Positions 51,555-58,345 of a stretch of DNA of 58,345 nucleotides are shown here, in pieces. Source of the stretch: a bacterium (lineage in GTDB: Bacteria > Myxococcota_A > Bradymonadia > REDH01); NCBI GenBank assembly GCA_030427825.1, contig JAUICO010000015.1:1-58345 (forward strand), given 5' to 3'. Numbering within the stretch: the first letter of the stretch is position 1; each line of letters opens with the position of its first letter. The position numbers were made by a program, and so were the translations under genes. The notes beneath the pieces were generated by a model. That model saw nothing but the letters and a program-made list of their open reading frames with translations. It was not told the origin of the DNA and searched no databases.

Positions 51555-52358
51555 TTACTCGGCGGAACCGGGCTTGCGGATAACCTCAGCGGTTCCCGAG
51601 TCGCCGGCGACGAGCTCGCCCTTTTCGTCGTCGAAGGTCATCGTTGTCAGCTGATCCTGCGGGCGGTTTGTGCCTGCACGACGGCCACCCTCAAGGCATG
51701 CGTCAGCCGCTGCTGCAAGGAAGAGGCGAATCGAACGAATCGCGTCGTCATTGCCGGGGATGATGAAGTCGACGCCGTCCGGATCGCAGTTGGTGTCAAC
51801 GAGCGCGACGACGGGGATCTTGAGACGGCGTGCCTCATTGATCGCGATGTCTTCTTTGCGCGGGTCGATCAGGAAGATGGCGCCGGGCTGGCCGGGCATA
51901 TCCTTGATGCCGCCAAGGTTGATGTTGAGCTTGTCACGCTCGCGGGAGAGCATGAGAGCTTCTTTCTTGGTGAACTTGTCGAAGGAGCCGTCAGTGGCCA
52001 TGCGATCGAGCTCTTTCAAGCGGTCGATGCTGGTCCGGATGGTGCGCCAGTTCGTGAGGGTGCCGCCAAGCCAGCGGTTGTTCACGTAGAACTGCTTTCC
52101 GCGCAGTGCTTCTTCAGCGACGAGCTGCTGCGCCTGCTTCTTGGTGCCGACGAAGAGCACGTGGCGGCCCTGCGACACGGTGTTGGCAAGGAACTCGTAC
52201 GCACGGTCGAACATGCGGACGGTCTTGCTGAGGTCTACGATGTGAATGCCGTTGCGCGAGCCGTAGATGAAGGGGCGCATTTTCGGGTTCCAGCGGCCGG
52301 TCTGATGGCCGTAGTGGACGCCCGCGTCGAGCAGTTCGCGCATGCTGATTCGCGGCAT
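51555..52358 (-). CDS. rpsB: 30S ribosomal protein S2
   Basis: A 267-residue small-subunit protein at the head/platform. [18 protein letters not shown] and I-H-I-V-D-L-S-K-T are the S2 signatures. The start ATG 52358 has AGGAG 8 bases upstream. The C-terminal part after about 225 is variable with Glu. It is first in the rpsB-tsf-pyrH-frr order. In other bacteria the operon is autoregulated by S2 binding to the leader; no leader structure is clear here. Confidence 0.97.
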   Translation of the reverse strand: MPRISMRELLDAGVHYGHQTGRWNPKMRPFIYGSRNGIHIVDLSKTVRMFDRAYEFLANTVSQGRHVLFVGTKKQAQQLVAEEALRGKQFYVNNRWLGGTLTNWRTIRTSIDRLKELDRMATDGSFDKFTKKEALMLSRERDKLNINLGGIKDMPGQPGAIFLIDPRKEDIAINEARRLKIPVVALVDTNCDPDGVDFIIPGNDDAIRSIRLFLAAAADACLEGGRRAGTNRPQDQLTTMTFDDEKGELVAGDSGTAEVIRKPGSAE

Positions 52359-52703
52359 TGGGATCTCCTGAAGGACGGCGTTTGTTTCGTCGTAAGTCCG
52401 CGGAAATCGCGGATAAATCATTGCCCACCCCAATTCGGAGGGCGAGCGAGGCGCAGCTACCTAGCAGCGCGATAGGGGAAGATCAAGCGTAGATCCGGGC
52501 CTCGGCGGCTGCCGAGAACAGCGTCATGATCGGTCTTTCGTGCCGATCGAATGGGAGCGGCGTCATCGCTCAAAGCAGACCGTGATTCCCGGGCGGCACG
52601 CGACCCGCCTGAGAATGCCCGGAATCGAGCCGTGCCCTTCGAGTATCACGCGACGATCAGGTGGCGTGCTCGCTCAAGTCGGCTCAACACGTGGCGTGCG
52701 CGC
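52359..52703. other. Upstream region of rpsB, non-coding
   Basis: These 345 bases lie between the rpsB start and the gshA stop, both minus strand. I see no gene on either strand. It holds the candidate promoter at 52458-52486 and, at its far end, two near-identical 17-base words 30 bases apart (GTGGCGTGCTCGCTCAA at 52661-52677 and GTGGCGTGCGCGCTCAA at 52691-52707). The second overlaps the gshA stop codon. Confidence 0.6.
52458..52486 (-). promoter_or_regulatory. Candidate promoter for rpsB operon
   Basis: On the minus strand TTGATC (52486-52481) is followed after 17 bases by TAGGTA (52463-52458), about 100 bases upstream of the rpsB start. The -35 box fits sigma-70 well; the -10 is poor. Low confidence. 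Confidence 0.25.
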
Positions 52704-52707
52704 TCAA
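52661..52707. repeat. Imperfect 17-base direct repeat overlapping the gshA stop
   Basis: Copies 52661-52677 and 52691-52707 differ at one base, with a period of 30. The second copy includes the gshA stop codon (52704-52706 as read on the minus strand). This is the same situation as the duplicated 3' end of the enoyl-CoA hydratase gene, though shorter. Confidence 0.7.
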
Positions 52708-54047
52708 ATTGGGAAGCTGCGGATCAGTCGGCACGGGTCGCCGTTAGCGGAAATCCACTCCCTCGAAAAACGTTCCGCCGGCATGTGGGCCACGCCGTGT
52801 TCGTCCTGCATTGCTCGCAGGAAGACCCGTTCCGATTCTCCATCAGCGAGGCGGTCAAGCGCTCCGCCGGCGATTGTCAGCAGCTCGGTGGCGATGTCAC
52901 GAAGTGAGCGGCCGCGGTAGCTTCCGCGCAGGCCCTCCGCCCTGGCCACCGCAGACAGGCCTTCGCGCTCTGCGATGCCGTCGACAGGCACCAGCGCCAG
53001 GACCTGCTTTCTGGCCTCTGCGTCGTAGAAAATTCCCTTCCAAAGCGCGGCGAGAGCCAGGATCTCACGTCGATTGCCGCCGTCCGCGGTGCGAACCTCG
53101 ATGTACTGCTTCATCCGAATGTCGGGAAACACGGTCGATACGTGCAGCTCAAAGTCTCCCATCGTCGCCGTGTGTCCGTCCAACCCATGCTCCACGAACT
53201 CGCGGAACGAGCGGCCGGTGAAGTCCAGATAGCGTCCCTCGCGCTTGAGAAAGAACATCGGGACATCCAGCAGCCACTCCACATAGTCTGCGAATGTGGC
53301 GGACGGGTCGAGATAAAGTGCCGGCACGCCACAGCGATCCGGGTCTGTGCGATACCAGATCTCCATGCGAGACGAAGCGCTGCCGGTCAGCCTGCGCTCC
53401 CGCACGGGAGAGTTTGCAAACAAGGCCGTCACGATCGGCGCGATGTGTGCGCCCACTCGCAGCATCTCGAAGGCGTCGGATTCGTCGCGGTAGTCGTAGT
53501 TCGCCTGAATCGACGTTGTCATCTTCATCATCCACGGCGCGTCGACGCCCCGCTTTGGAAGATACTCGCGCATGATGTTGTAGCGCGGCTTCGGCATCCA
53601 CGGGACCTGGTCCAGGTCGTGGAAGGGGTTGAGCCCGAGCGAGGTCCAGGTCTGCCCCAGAGCGCCGCCAACGGCGGTCACCTCGCTGATGTGCCGTTCC
53701 AGCTCGTCTCGGGTGCCGAACACCGTGGGAAAGACAGCCCCGCTGAGCTCAAGCTGACCGCCCGGCTCAAGGGTGATGGCGGCGCCGTCTCGTGTGAGCG
53801 CCATGACGTAGTCGCCGTCGACATGCGGCTCCCATCCGAAGTCGGCAACCAGGCGCTCGAAGAGGGCTTCGATGCCGTTGTCGCCGAAGAACGGGACGGT
53901 GTCACCTGAGGGTAGAAAGCCGATCTTTTCGTGCTCGGTGCCCACGCCAAGGATCGCATCCGGGCCCTTGGCGCCCGCCGCAAACCACTCGATCAACTGC
54001 TCACTGCTTGTAAGAGCCGCTTGATCCAGTTCCTGGTCACGTGACAT
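52704..54047 (-). CDS. gshA: Glutamate-cysteine ligase, plant/alphaproteobacterial type
   Basis: Joins glutamate and cysteine in the first step of glutathione synthesis. 447 residues. It matches the GCS2-related plant-type family and not the E. coli GshA: V-G-T-E-H-E-K-I-G-F, L-E-P-G-G-Q-L-E-L-S-G, M-M-K-M-T-T-S-I-Q-A-N and A-N-S-P are the family's glutamate- and ATP-binding motifs. ATG 54047 is three bases from the trxB stop, so the two are one transcript. A gshB is not in the window. The gene ends in a short repeat described separately. Confidence 0.93.
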   Translation of the reverse strand: MSRDQELDQAALTSSEQLIEWFAAGAKGPDAILGVGTEHEKIGFLPSGDTVPFFGDNGIEALFERLVADFGWEPHVDGDYVMALTRDGAAITLEPGGQLELSGAVFPTVFGTRDELERHISEVTAVGGALGQTWTSLGLNPFHDLDQVPWMPKPRYNIMREYLPKRGVDAPWMMKMTTSIQANYDYRDESDAFEMLRVGAHIAPIVTALFANSPVRERRLTGSASSRMEIWYRTDPDRCGVPALYLDPSATFADYVEWLLDVPMFFLKREGRYLDFTGRSFREFVEHGLDGHTATMGDFELHVSTVFPDIRMKQYIEVRTADGGNRREILALAALWKGIFYDAEARKQVLALVPVDGIAEREGLSAVARAEGLRGSYRGRSLRDIATELLTIAGGALDRLADGESERVFLRAMQDEHGVAHMPAERFSREWISANGDPCRLIRSFPI

Positions 54048-54050
54048 GGG

Positions 54051-55001
54051 CTAGACGCCGATGCCGCGGTCGCTCAGGTAGCGCTCTGCATCGAGCGCAG
54101 CCATGCAGCCGCTGCCGGCGGCGGTGATCGCCTGTCGGTAGGTGTGGTCAGCGACATCGCCCGCTGCGAATATGCCGGGCTTGTTGGTGAGTGTAGAGCC
54201 CGGCTGCACCACAAGGTATCCGGATTCTTCCATGTCCAGGACGCCCTGAAAGGGCACTGTGTTGGGTACATGCCCGATGGCGAGGAAGAGGCCTTCGGTT
54301 GCAAACTCCGACCTCTCGCCGGTCTGCGTATCCTCGAGAAGGAGGCCCGTGACGCCGGTCTCCCGAGTCCCGAGGACCTCAACGACCTGCTTGTTCCAGA
54401 GAACGTCGATCTTGTCGTGCTCGAGGGCGCGGTCCTGCATGATCTTCGACGCGCGAAAGCTGTCGCGGCGATGCACCAGGGTGACGCGAGACGCGAACTT
54501 CGCAAGGAAGGTCGCCTCCTCCATCGCCGAGTCGCCGCCGCCGACGACGGCAATCGGCTTGCCGCCGAAGAAGAAGCCGTCGCAGGTTGCGCACGCCGAT
54601 ACGCCGTAGCCCATGAGGTTGTCTTCGCTGGGAAGCCCCAACAGGCGGGCCGTGGCGCCGGTGGCCACGATGACGCTGTCAGCGGTCACGGTATCGCCAC
54701 CTTCCAGCGTCACAGATTTGATGTCTCCATCGAAGTCGACGCTGGTGACCGTATCCATGATGAACTCGGTGCCGAAGCGTTCTGCCTGGCGCGTCATCAC
54801 GTCCATCAGCTCGGGTCCCATGATCCCGTCGACGAAGCCCGGAAAGTTCTCGACGTCCGTAGTGATCGTCAGCTGTCCGCCCGGCTGATTGCCGTGAATA
54901 ATCACAGGTTTCAGGTTGGCGCGCGCTGCGTAGATCGCCGCTGTAAGTCCGGCAGCGCCGGAGCCGAGAATCAGAACATGTGCGTGTTTCGTTTCGCTCA
55001 T
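54051..55001 (-). CDS. trxB: Thioredoxin reductase
   Basis: NADPH-dependent flavoprotein that reduces thioredoxin. 316 residues from ATG 55001. The FAD motif G-S-G-A-A-G-L-T-A-A, the redox-active C137-A-T-C140-D-G, the NADPH motif G-G-G-D-S-A-M-E-E-A and the C-terminal G-I-F-A-A-G-D-V-A-D are intact. GGTGG precedes the start; the frame extends to 55226 without a start of comparable quality. Upstream of gshA in a two-gene redox operon. Divergent from the TatD-like gene with 98 bases between. Confidence 0.96.
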   Translation of the reverse strand: MSETKHAHVLILGSGAAGLTAAIYAARANLKPVIIHGNQPGGQLTITTDVENFPGFVDGIMGPELMDVMTRQAERFGTEFIMDTVTSVDFDGDIKSVTLEGGDTVTADSVIVATGATARLLGLPSEDNLMGYGVSACATCDGFFFGGKPIAVVGGGDSAMEEATFLAKFASRVTLVHRRDSFRASKIMQDRALEHDKIDVLWNKQVVEVLGTRETGVTGLLLEDTQTGERSEFATEGLFLAIGHVPNTVPFQGVLDMEESGYLVVQPGSTLTNKPGIFAAGDVADHTYRQAITAAGSGCMAALDAERYLSDRGIGV

Positions 55002-55099
55002 CCACCATCCTTTCAACGGACTCATGCCGCTGCTCTGTTCAGCGAAGGGCGGGAACGTTAGCATTGAGGGGTGCCCTGTCAACGCGAGCGAAGGATACC

Positions 55100-56014
55100 G
55101 TGTCCACAGCACAGAGAGCTTCGGCGTCGCAAACGGTAGCGTCGGGACCCGCCGACGAGGCAGCCGCGCTTCGTGTGTTCGACGCGCTGGCGCCGGTCGC
55201 CGCGATGACGCCCGTAGATCTTGCAAACCACGGCCGCTTTGACACCGAGCGCATCGTTGCCGCCGTCCCCGCAGCCCGGCGAAGCGACGGCGCAGATCTG
55301 CTGCGCGCGATGCGCCGGCTCAGTACGGATACGATCCCGGCGACCCGCGCCATGGGGATCGTCGCGTCCGCCGCGCTCGGTGTGACGCCGGCGAATGTGC
55401 CCGAGCGGGCTTTTGACGAAGTGTGGACAGAGATGCGGCGAATGCTCTCCGGGAGTAACATCACCGCGGTCGGTCCACTCACCCTCGACCGGGGCGACCG
55501 CTTCGAAGTCGATCTCATGATGCGTCAGATGGAGATGGCCGCGGACAGCGGCCTCCCCGTGATTGTTGCGCCCGGAGGCGCAGACGCCGCGGCGCGCTTC
55601 TGGGAGCTGCTTCGTCTTGTCACCCGCCTTGGTGTTTCGCAGCACGTCGCGATTGTCGTCGACCACGCCGCCCGTCTGGATGCGGCGCTGGATACAGGTG
55701 CACACATCATCCTTGTGGTCGGCGCCTCGGGCATTCGCGCCGGCCGGGCTGCTGCCCTGGTCGCGTCTCTGCCCGCGCACTCGCTGTCTCGTATCATGCT
55801 GGCGTCCGGCACAGGCGGCGTCGACGTGTTGGCGGTGCACCGCGTGGGCCTGCATCTGCGCCGAGCGGGGCTTGACGCCGAGGTCGTGGCATCGCTGCTG
55901 TACGGCTGTGCTTCGAGCTTTCACGATCAGCCCCGCCGGCGGTGGAGACTGCCGGACCGGCGCCGATCAGCGAGAGTGAGAGAGGCGGGTGCCGGCGAGG
56001 CGGTCAGCCACTGA
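55100..56014 (+). CDS. TatD-like TIM-barrel protein (COG1099-like) lacking metal ligands
   Basis: A 304-residue TIM barrel. Between residues about 90 and 270 the sequence follows the archaeal-type TatD-related hydrolases (COG1099): A-L-G-V-T-P-x-N-V-P, then A-V-G-P-L-T-L-D-R-G where the family has A-I-G-E-I-G-L, then L-P-V-I-V-A-P-G-G for P-V-I-V-H-T-P, then V-V-D-H, then R-I-M-L-A-S-G for M-L-N-S-D. The expected HxH near the start is absent. So four of the five metal-ligand positions are lost. The family match is by eye (moderate). GTG 55100 with AAGGA upstream is the likely start. The end overlaps a convergent RDD-like gene by 48 bases. Confidence 0.7.
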   Translation: MSTAQRASASQTVASGPADEAAALRVFDALAPVAAMTPVDLANHGRFDTERIVAAVPAARRSDGADLLRAMRRLSTDTIPATRAMGIVASAALGVTPANVPERAFDEVWTEMRRMLSGSNITAVGPLTLDRGDRFEVDLMMRQMEMAADSGLPVIVAPGGADAAARFWELLRLVTRLGVSQHVAIVVDHAARLDAALDTGAHIILVVGASGIRAGRAAALVASLPAHSLSRIMLASGTGGVDVLAVHRVGLHLRRAGLDAEVVASLLYGCASSFHDQPRRRWRLPDRRRSARVREAGAGEAVSH

Positions 56015-56428
56015 GTCTGTGCCGCGCGTCCAAACAGAGACAAGGGCAGGCAGCCAGAAGCCGAGCGGATTCAACGCCATCAACAGAGCCCGGGACACGG
56101 CGACGATACGCGGCGCGCGCTCGCCGCTGTTTCGAGTGACCCGCGAGCCGGTGAGTAGTTCGCCCGGTGTGCGGACACCCAACGCCGCGCAGGTCAGCAG
56201 CAACACCAGCCACGGCGTATGCAGCAGCAGCCATGCGGCGTAGGCGCGCAGCGGTTCGTTGTAGATCGTCAACGCGACTCTTTCGGGAAGAAAGTCCGGT
56301 GTTTGTGTGTCGAAGAAAGCGGCGACCGGAAGCAGGTTGCCTGCAACCAGCATCGCAGTCGCAGCAGCGGCGACCAGCAGATTCAGGAGCGCCGCCGCGC
56401 GCCTGCGAGCCGGTGACGCCGCATCCAT
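55967..56428 (-). CDS. Small RDD-family-like membrane protein
   Basis: A 153-residue protein with three hydrophobic segments (about 12-40, 62-85 and 118-140) and the RDD-family pattern P-G-E-L-L-T-G-S-R-V-x-R and a late D-R-L-A-G-T-R-L. RDD proteins are mostly of unknown function, possibly transporters. The start ATG 56428 has only a weak ribosome site; GTG 56449 is an alternative. It lies 29 bases after the rsmE stop on the same strand and overlaps the 3' end of the plus-strand TatD-like gene by 48 bases. Confidence 0.7.
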   Translation of the reverse strand: MDAASPARRRAAALLNLLVAAAATAMLVAGNLLPVAAFFDTQTPDFLPERVALTIYNEPLRAYAAWLLLHTPWLVLLLTCAALGVRTPGELLTGSRVTRNSGERAPRIVAVSRALLMALNPLGFWLPALVSVWTRGTDSVADRLAGTRLSHSR

Positions 56429-56457
56429 CGTCTCGGTGTGCGCCGACACATGCAGGC

Positions 56458-57198
56458 TCAAGCGATGCGCTCCTGTCGCGCCCGTATGACGGAGAGCGCA
56501 CAGATCGCGGCGGTCTCTGCTCGGAGTATGGTCGAACCCAGTCCCATCGCTGTGCCACGCTCGTCGAGCAGTCTGCGCTCGGAGGCATCCCAACCGCCCT
56601 CGGGCCCGATCGCCACAGCGACCGCCTGTGCAGGGGCGAGCGCAGGCGTTGGTGTGTTTCGATGCTTCTCGTCCGCGTAGAGCAGTGTGTGTGCGCCGAG
56701 CGCCGACAACCCGGCTTCAAGAGTCGTCGCGTTGTCAATACACATTGCGTGCAGCCGGCCGCATTGCCGAGCCGCCTGGCGTGCGATGCGGAGCCAGCGC
56801 TCACGCTTGATGTCACGTTCACGCACATCGCTACGTTCGGCGCGAATGGGTACCAGGGTGGTCACTCCCAACTCAGCGGCCTTTTCTACCAGCCACTCCC
56901 AGCGGTTGGTCTTGATGAGAGAGGCGAGCAGGACACGCGGAACAGGCGGCGCCTCGGTGTGTGTGTTTGTCAGCTTCCGCGCTTCGGCACGACCCCCTTC
57001 GAAATGGAGCGTGCCCTCCCACAGTCGCCCCGTGCCGTCCGCGATCTCAATCGTATCACCACCGCGCAGCCGTAAGGTCCGGCCGACGTAGCGGCTGTCG
57101 TCTTCGCTGAATTGCAGTGCCGCGCCCGCAGCCTCATCAACCGGCGAGTCCACAAACACTCTGCGCGGCCGTGACCAGGATGTGCTCGACTCACCCAT
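56458..57198 (-). CDS. rsmE: 16S rRNA (uracil1498-N3)-methyltransferase
   Basis: A SPOUT-fold SAM methyltransferase of 246 residues that modifies U1498 of 16S rRNA. The PUA-like N-terminal domain (R-V-F-V-D ... Y-V-G-R-T-L-R-L), the knot (A-I-G-P-E-G-G-W, L-G-S-T-I-L-R-A-E-T-A) and E-K-A-A-E-L-G-V are present. ATG 57198 lies 6 bases after the prmA stop, so both are one transcript of ribosome modification genes. Confidence 0.95.
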   Translation of the reverse strand: MGESSTSWSRPRRVFVDSPVDEAAGAALQFSEDDSRYVGRTLRLRGGDTIEIADGTGRLWEGTLHFEGGRAEARKLTNTHTEAPPVPRVLLASLIKTNRWEWLVEKAAELGVTTLVPIRAERSDVRERDIKRERWLRIARQAARQCGRLHAMCIDNATTLEAGLSALGAHTLLYADEKHRNTPTPALAPAQAVAVAIGPEGGWDASERRLLDERGTAMGLGSTILRAETAAICALSVIRARQERIA

Positions 57199-57204
57199 TG
57201 CTGC

Positions 57205-58137
57205 TCAAACTCGGCGGAGCGTGATCGCACACCACTCGCCGTCGACCGCGCTGCTTTCGTAGCGGAATGTGGACGACTCAAACTCGGCGCGGAGCTCTGC
57301 CAGTCGTGTGGCCGGGATACCGCTGATGAGCAGGGCGCCACCGGGGGACACAGCATCCTGCAGGGCAGGGCGAAGCACGCTGAGAATGTGTGGAAGAATG
57401 TTTGCTACAACAAGCTGCCAGCCCGCGCCGCCGTACGCCTCGCGCAGCTCTGCGATCGTGGAGGTACTGAATGGAATGTCAGCGCTGTTTCGTCCGGCGT
57501 TTCGGAGGGAGTCAGCGATCGCCACCGGGTCGTTGTCGATACCGACAACGTGGTCCACGCCGAGGAGGGCCGCAGCGATTGACAGAATTCCCGACCCGCA
57601 GCCGACATCGAGCATTGAGTCGAGGGAATCTGCGAGGCGGTCAATCTCGCGCATGCACAATCGGGTGGTGGGGTGTGTGCCCGTTCCGAAGCCCATGCCG
57701 GGGTCGATCTCAACGCCGACCATGTCGGGGTGATTGGGGTTGTCCCAGGGCGGGTGGACGTAGAGACGATGTGAAACCATCGTCGGGCGGAAGAACTCGC
57801 GCCAGGCGGTACGATAGCCGGTGATGTCGAGTCGACGTGCGCTGACGCTGACCGCATCGCCGCCGACCTCGACATGCGAGAGAGCATCGCGCACCGGCTG
57901 CGCTGCCTGCTCGACCTCGGGGGAGTCGAAGAGCACGCGCCACCGTACGGAGCCCGGCGGCCGGGGCATGGGGTCCTCTATCAGCTCGCTCCAGGTGTCG
58001 TCGTCCTGACGCTCTACGCCCTCGACGGGGAGCGTCCAGAGGGCGCCTTCAATCATGGCTTCTGCAAGGGGATCTGACGTCGCGAGGGTTACGTCGACGC
58101 AGACCACCGTCTCTGTTGTCGTGTCAGCCGCTGTCAC
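57205..58137 (-). CDS. prmA: Ribosomal protein L11 methyltransferase
   Basis: Methylates lysines of ribosomal protein L11 with SAM. 310 residues. D-P-G-M-G-F-G-T-G-T-H-P-T-T is the PrmA signature; D-V-G-C-G-S-G-I-L-S is the SAM-binding loop and V-V-A-N-I-L the catalytic NxL block. I chose GTG 58137 because AGGGAG (58151-58146) sits 8 bases before it; GTG 58146 overlaps that ribosome site. The first gene of the prmA-rsmE-RDD run, divergent from the partial enoyl-CoA hydratase gene. Confidence 0.95.
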   Translation of the reverse strand: MTAADTTTETVVCVDVTLATSDPLAEAMIEGALWTLPVEGVERQDDDTWSELIEDPMPRPPGSVRWRVLFDSPEVEQAAQPVRDALSHVEVGGDAVSVSARRLDITGYRTAWREFFRPTMVSHRLYVHPPWDNPNHPDMVGVEIDPGMGFGTGTHPTTRLCMREIDRLADSLDSMLDVGCGSGILSIAAALLGVDHVVGIDNDPVAIADSLRNAGRNSADIPFSTSTIAELREAYGGAGWQLVVANILPHILSVLRPALQDAVSPGGALLISGIPATRLAELRAEFESSTFRYESSAVDGEWCAITLRRV

Positions 58138-58211
58138 GCTCCACACTCCCTTGACCCACTCCAGTGCTCAATCCACTACGGTGCGCGGATGACCTGCACA
58201 AGGAGACGGCG

Positions 58212-58345
58212 ATGAGTGAAGAACTTGGGAATGTGCTGCAAGATGGCGTGCGGACGCTGACGCTGAACCGTCCCGAGAAGCGCAACGCGCTCAGCGCGGA
58301 GCTGGTCGACGCGCTTCGCCACGCGCTCACAGCGGCAGCGGATGA
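58212..58345 (+). CDS. Enoyl-CoA hydratase/isomerase family protein, 3' end outside window
   Basis: The first 44 residues of a crotonase protein are visible: the strand T-L-T-L-N-R-P-E-K-R-N-A-L and the helix after it are the family's N-terminal signature. AAGGAGA at 58199-58205 precedes ATG 58212. It continues beyond 58345. It is a different gene from the hydratase at 15921, which has N-R-P-D-A-L-N-A-L at this point. Catalytic residues are outside the window. Confidence 0.85.
   Translation, partial: MSEELGNVLQDGVRTLTLNRPEKRNALSAELVDALRHALTAAAD

Noticed and set aside
50511..52475. A 654-residue open frame on the plus strand opposite tsf and rpsB
   Set aside because: It is the reverse of two well-supported ribosomal genes. 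High GC leaves long antisense frames open. Its translation has no family features.
52359..52703. A small gene or tRNA in the 345-base gap upstream of rpsB
   Set aside because: No start with ribosome site and conserved-looking product; no cloverleaf pattern.
1..58345. CRISPR arrays, insertion sequences, prophage genes or rRNA
   Set aside because: No regularly spaced repeat series, transposase motifs or rRNA sequence were found.

Overview
The window looks like a chromosomal stretch of a GC-rich deltaproteobacterial lineage, most likely Myxococcota or the related Bradymonadales group. The reasons are the Hanks-type kinase folds with PEGA and TPR tails, a very long TPR/sigma-54 activator, an AgmX/GltJ-type zinc-ribbon plus GYF protein, cysteine-rich lipoproteins, and many lipoproteins of unknown role among ordinary housekeeping genes. 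The lineage is inferred from gene content, not from a marker phylogeny. I saw no rRNA, tRNA, CRISPR array, prophage, transposase or insertion sequence. Coding density is high and most gaps are short.

Layout. 1-3256: the 3' part of an unknown gene converges on a PEGA-type pseudokinase, with a long imperfect inverted repeat between them. 3561-6925: class V aminotransferase, purA and an unknown protein with a basic tail. 6932-9256 (minus): cyclophilin lipoprotein and two exported proteins of unknown role. 9374-15739 (plus): giant TPR/sigma-54 activator, a TerB-like plus CbxX-type AAA+ protein with broken ATPase motifs, and a lipoprotein. 15921-18251: enoyl-CoA hydratase (minus) and thrC (plus). 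18274-29261 (minus): a seven-gene run from an AgmX/GltJ-like envelope protein through two large unknown or TPR proteins, an esterase lipoprotein, a NifU-type scaffold and an M32 carboxypeptidase to a patatin. 29404-38229 (plus): hemW, grpE, a dnaJ-like gene, a periplasmic-binding-protein-fold lipoprotein-activator candidate, a site-2 protease, thiL and a class A penicillin-binding protein.

38281-39360 (minus): yhbY and a YciO/Sua5-family gene. 39572-42040 (plus): a second pseudokinase with C-terminal TPRs. 42132-44007 (minus): an orphan ParA overlapping an M15/DUF882-type lipoprotein. 44236-49064: a cysteine-rich lipoprotein (plus), then a TPR lipoprotein and a YkgJ cysteine-cluster protein (minus). 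49117-52358 (minus): the classic rpsB-tsf-pyrH-frr translation operon. 52704-55001 (minus): trxB and a plant-type gshA. 55100-56014 (plus): a TatD-like TIM-barrel protein without its metal ligands. 55967-58137 (minus): prmA, rsmE and a small RDD-like membrane protein. The window ends in the start of a second enoyl-CoA hydratase.

The most striking theme is pseudo-enzymes. Two kinases, one AAA+ protein and one TIM-barrel hydrolase keep their folds but have lost residues needed for catalysis, and the sensor NTPase of the sigma-54 activator also lacks a P-loop. The two pseudokinases have complementary lesions. Together with the TPR, PEGA and GYF proteins this points to signalling by protein scaffolding rather than catalysis. 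The best candidate uncharacterised systems are the sigma-54 activator/dead-AAA+ pair (9374-14836) and the AgmX-like/TPR operon (20977-29261).
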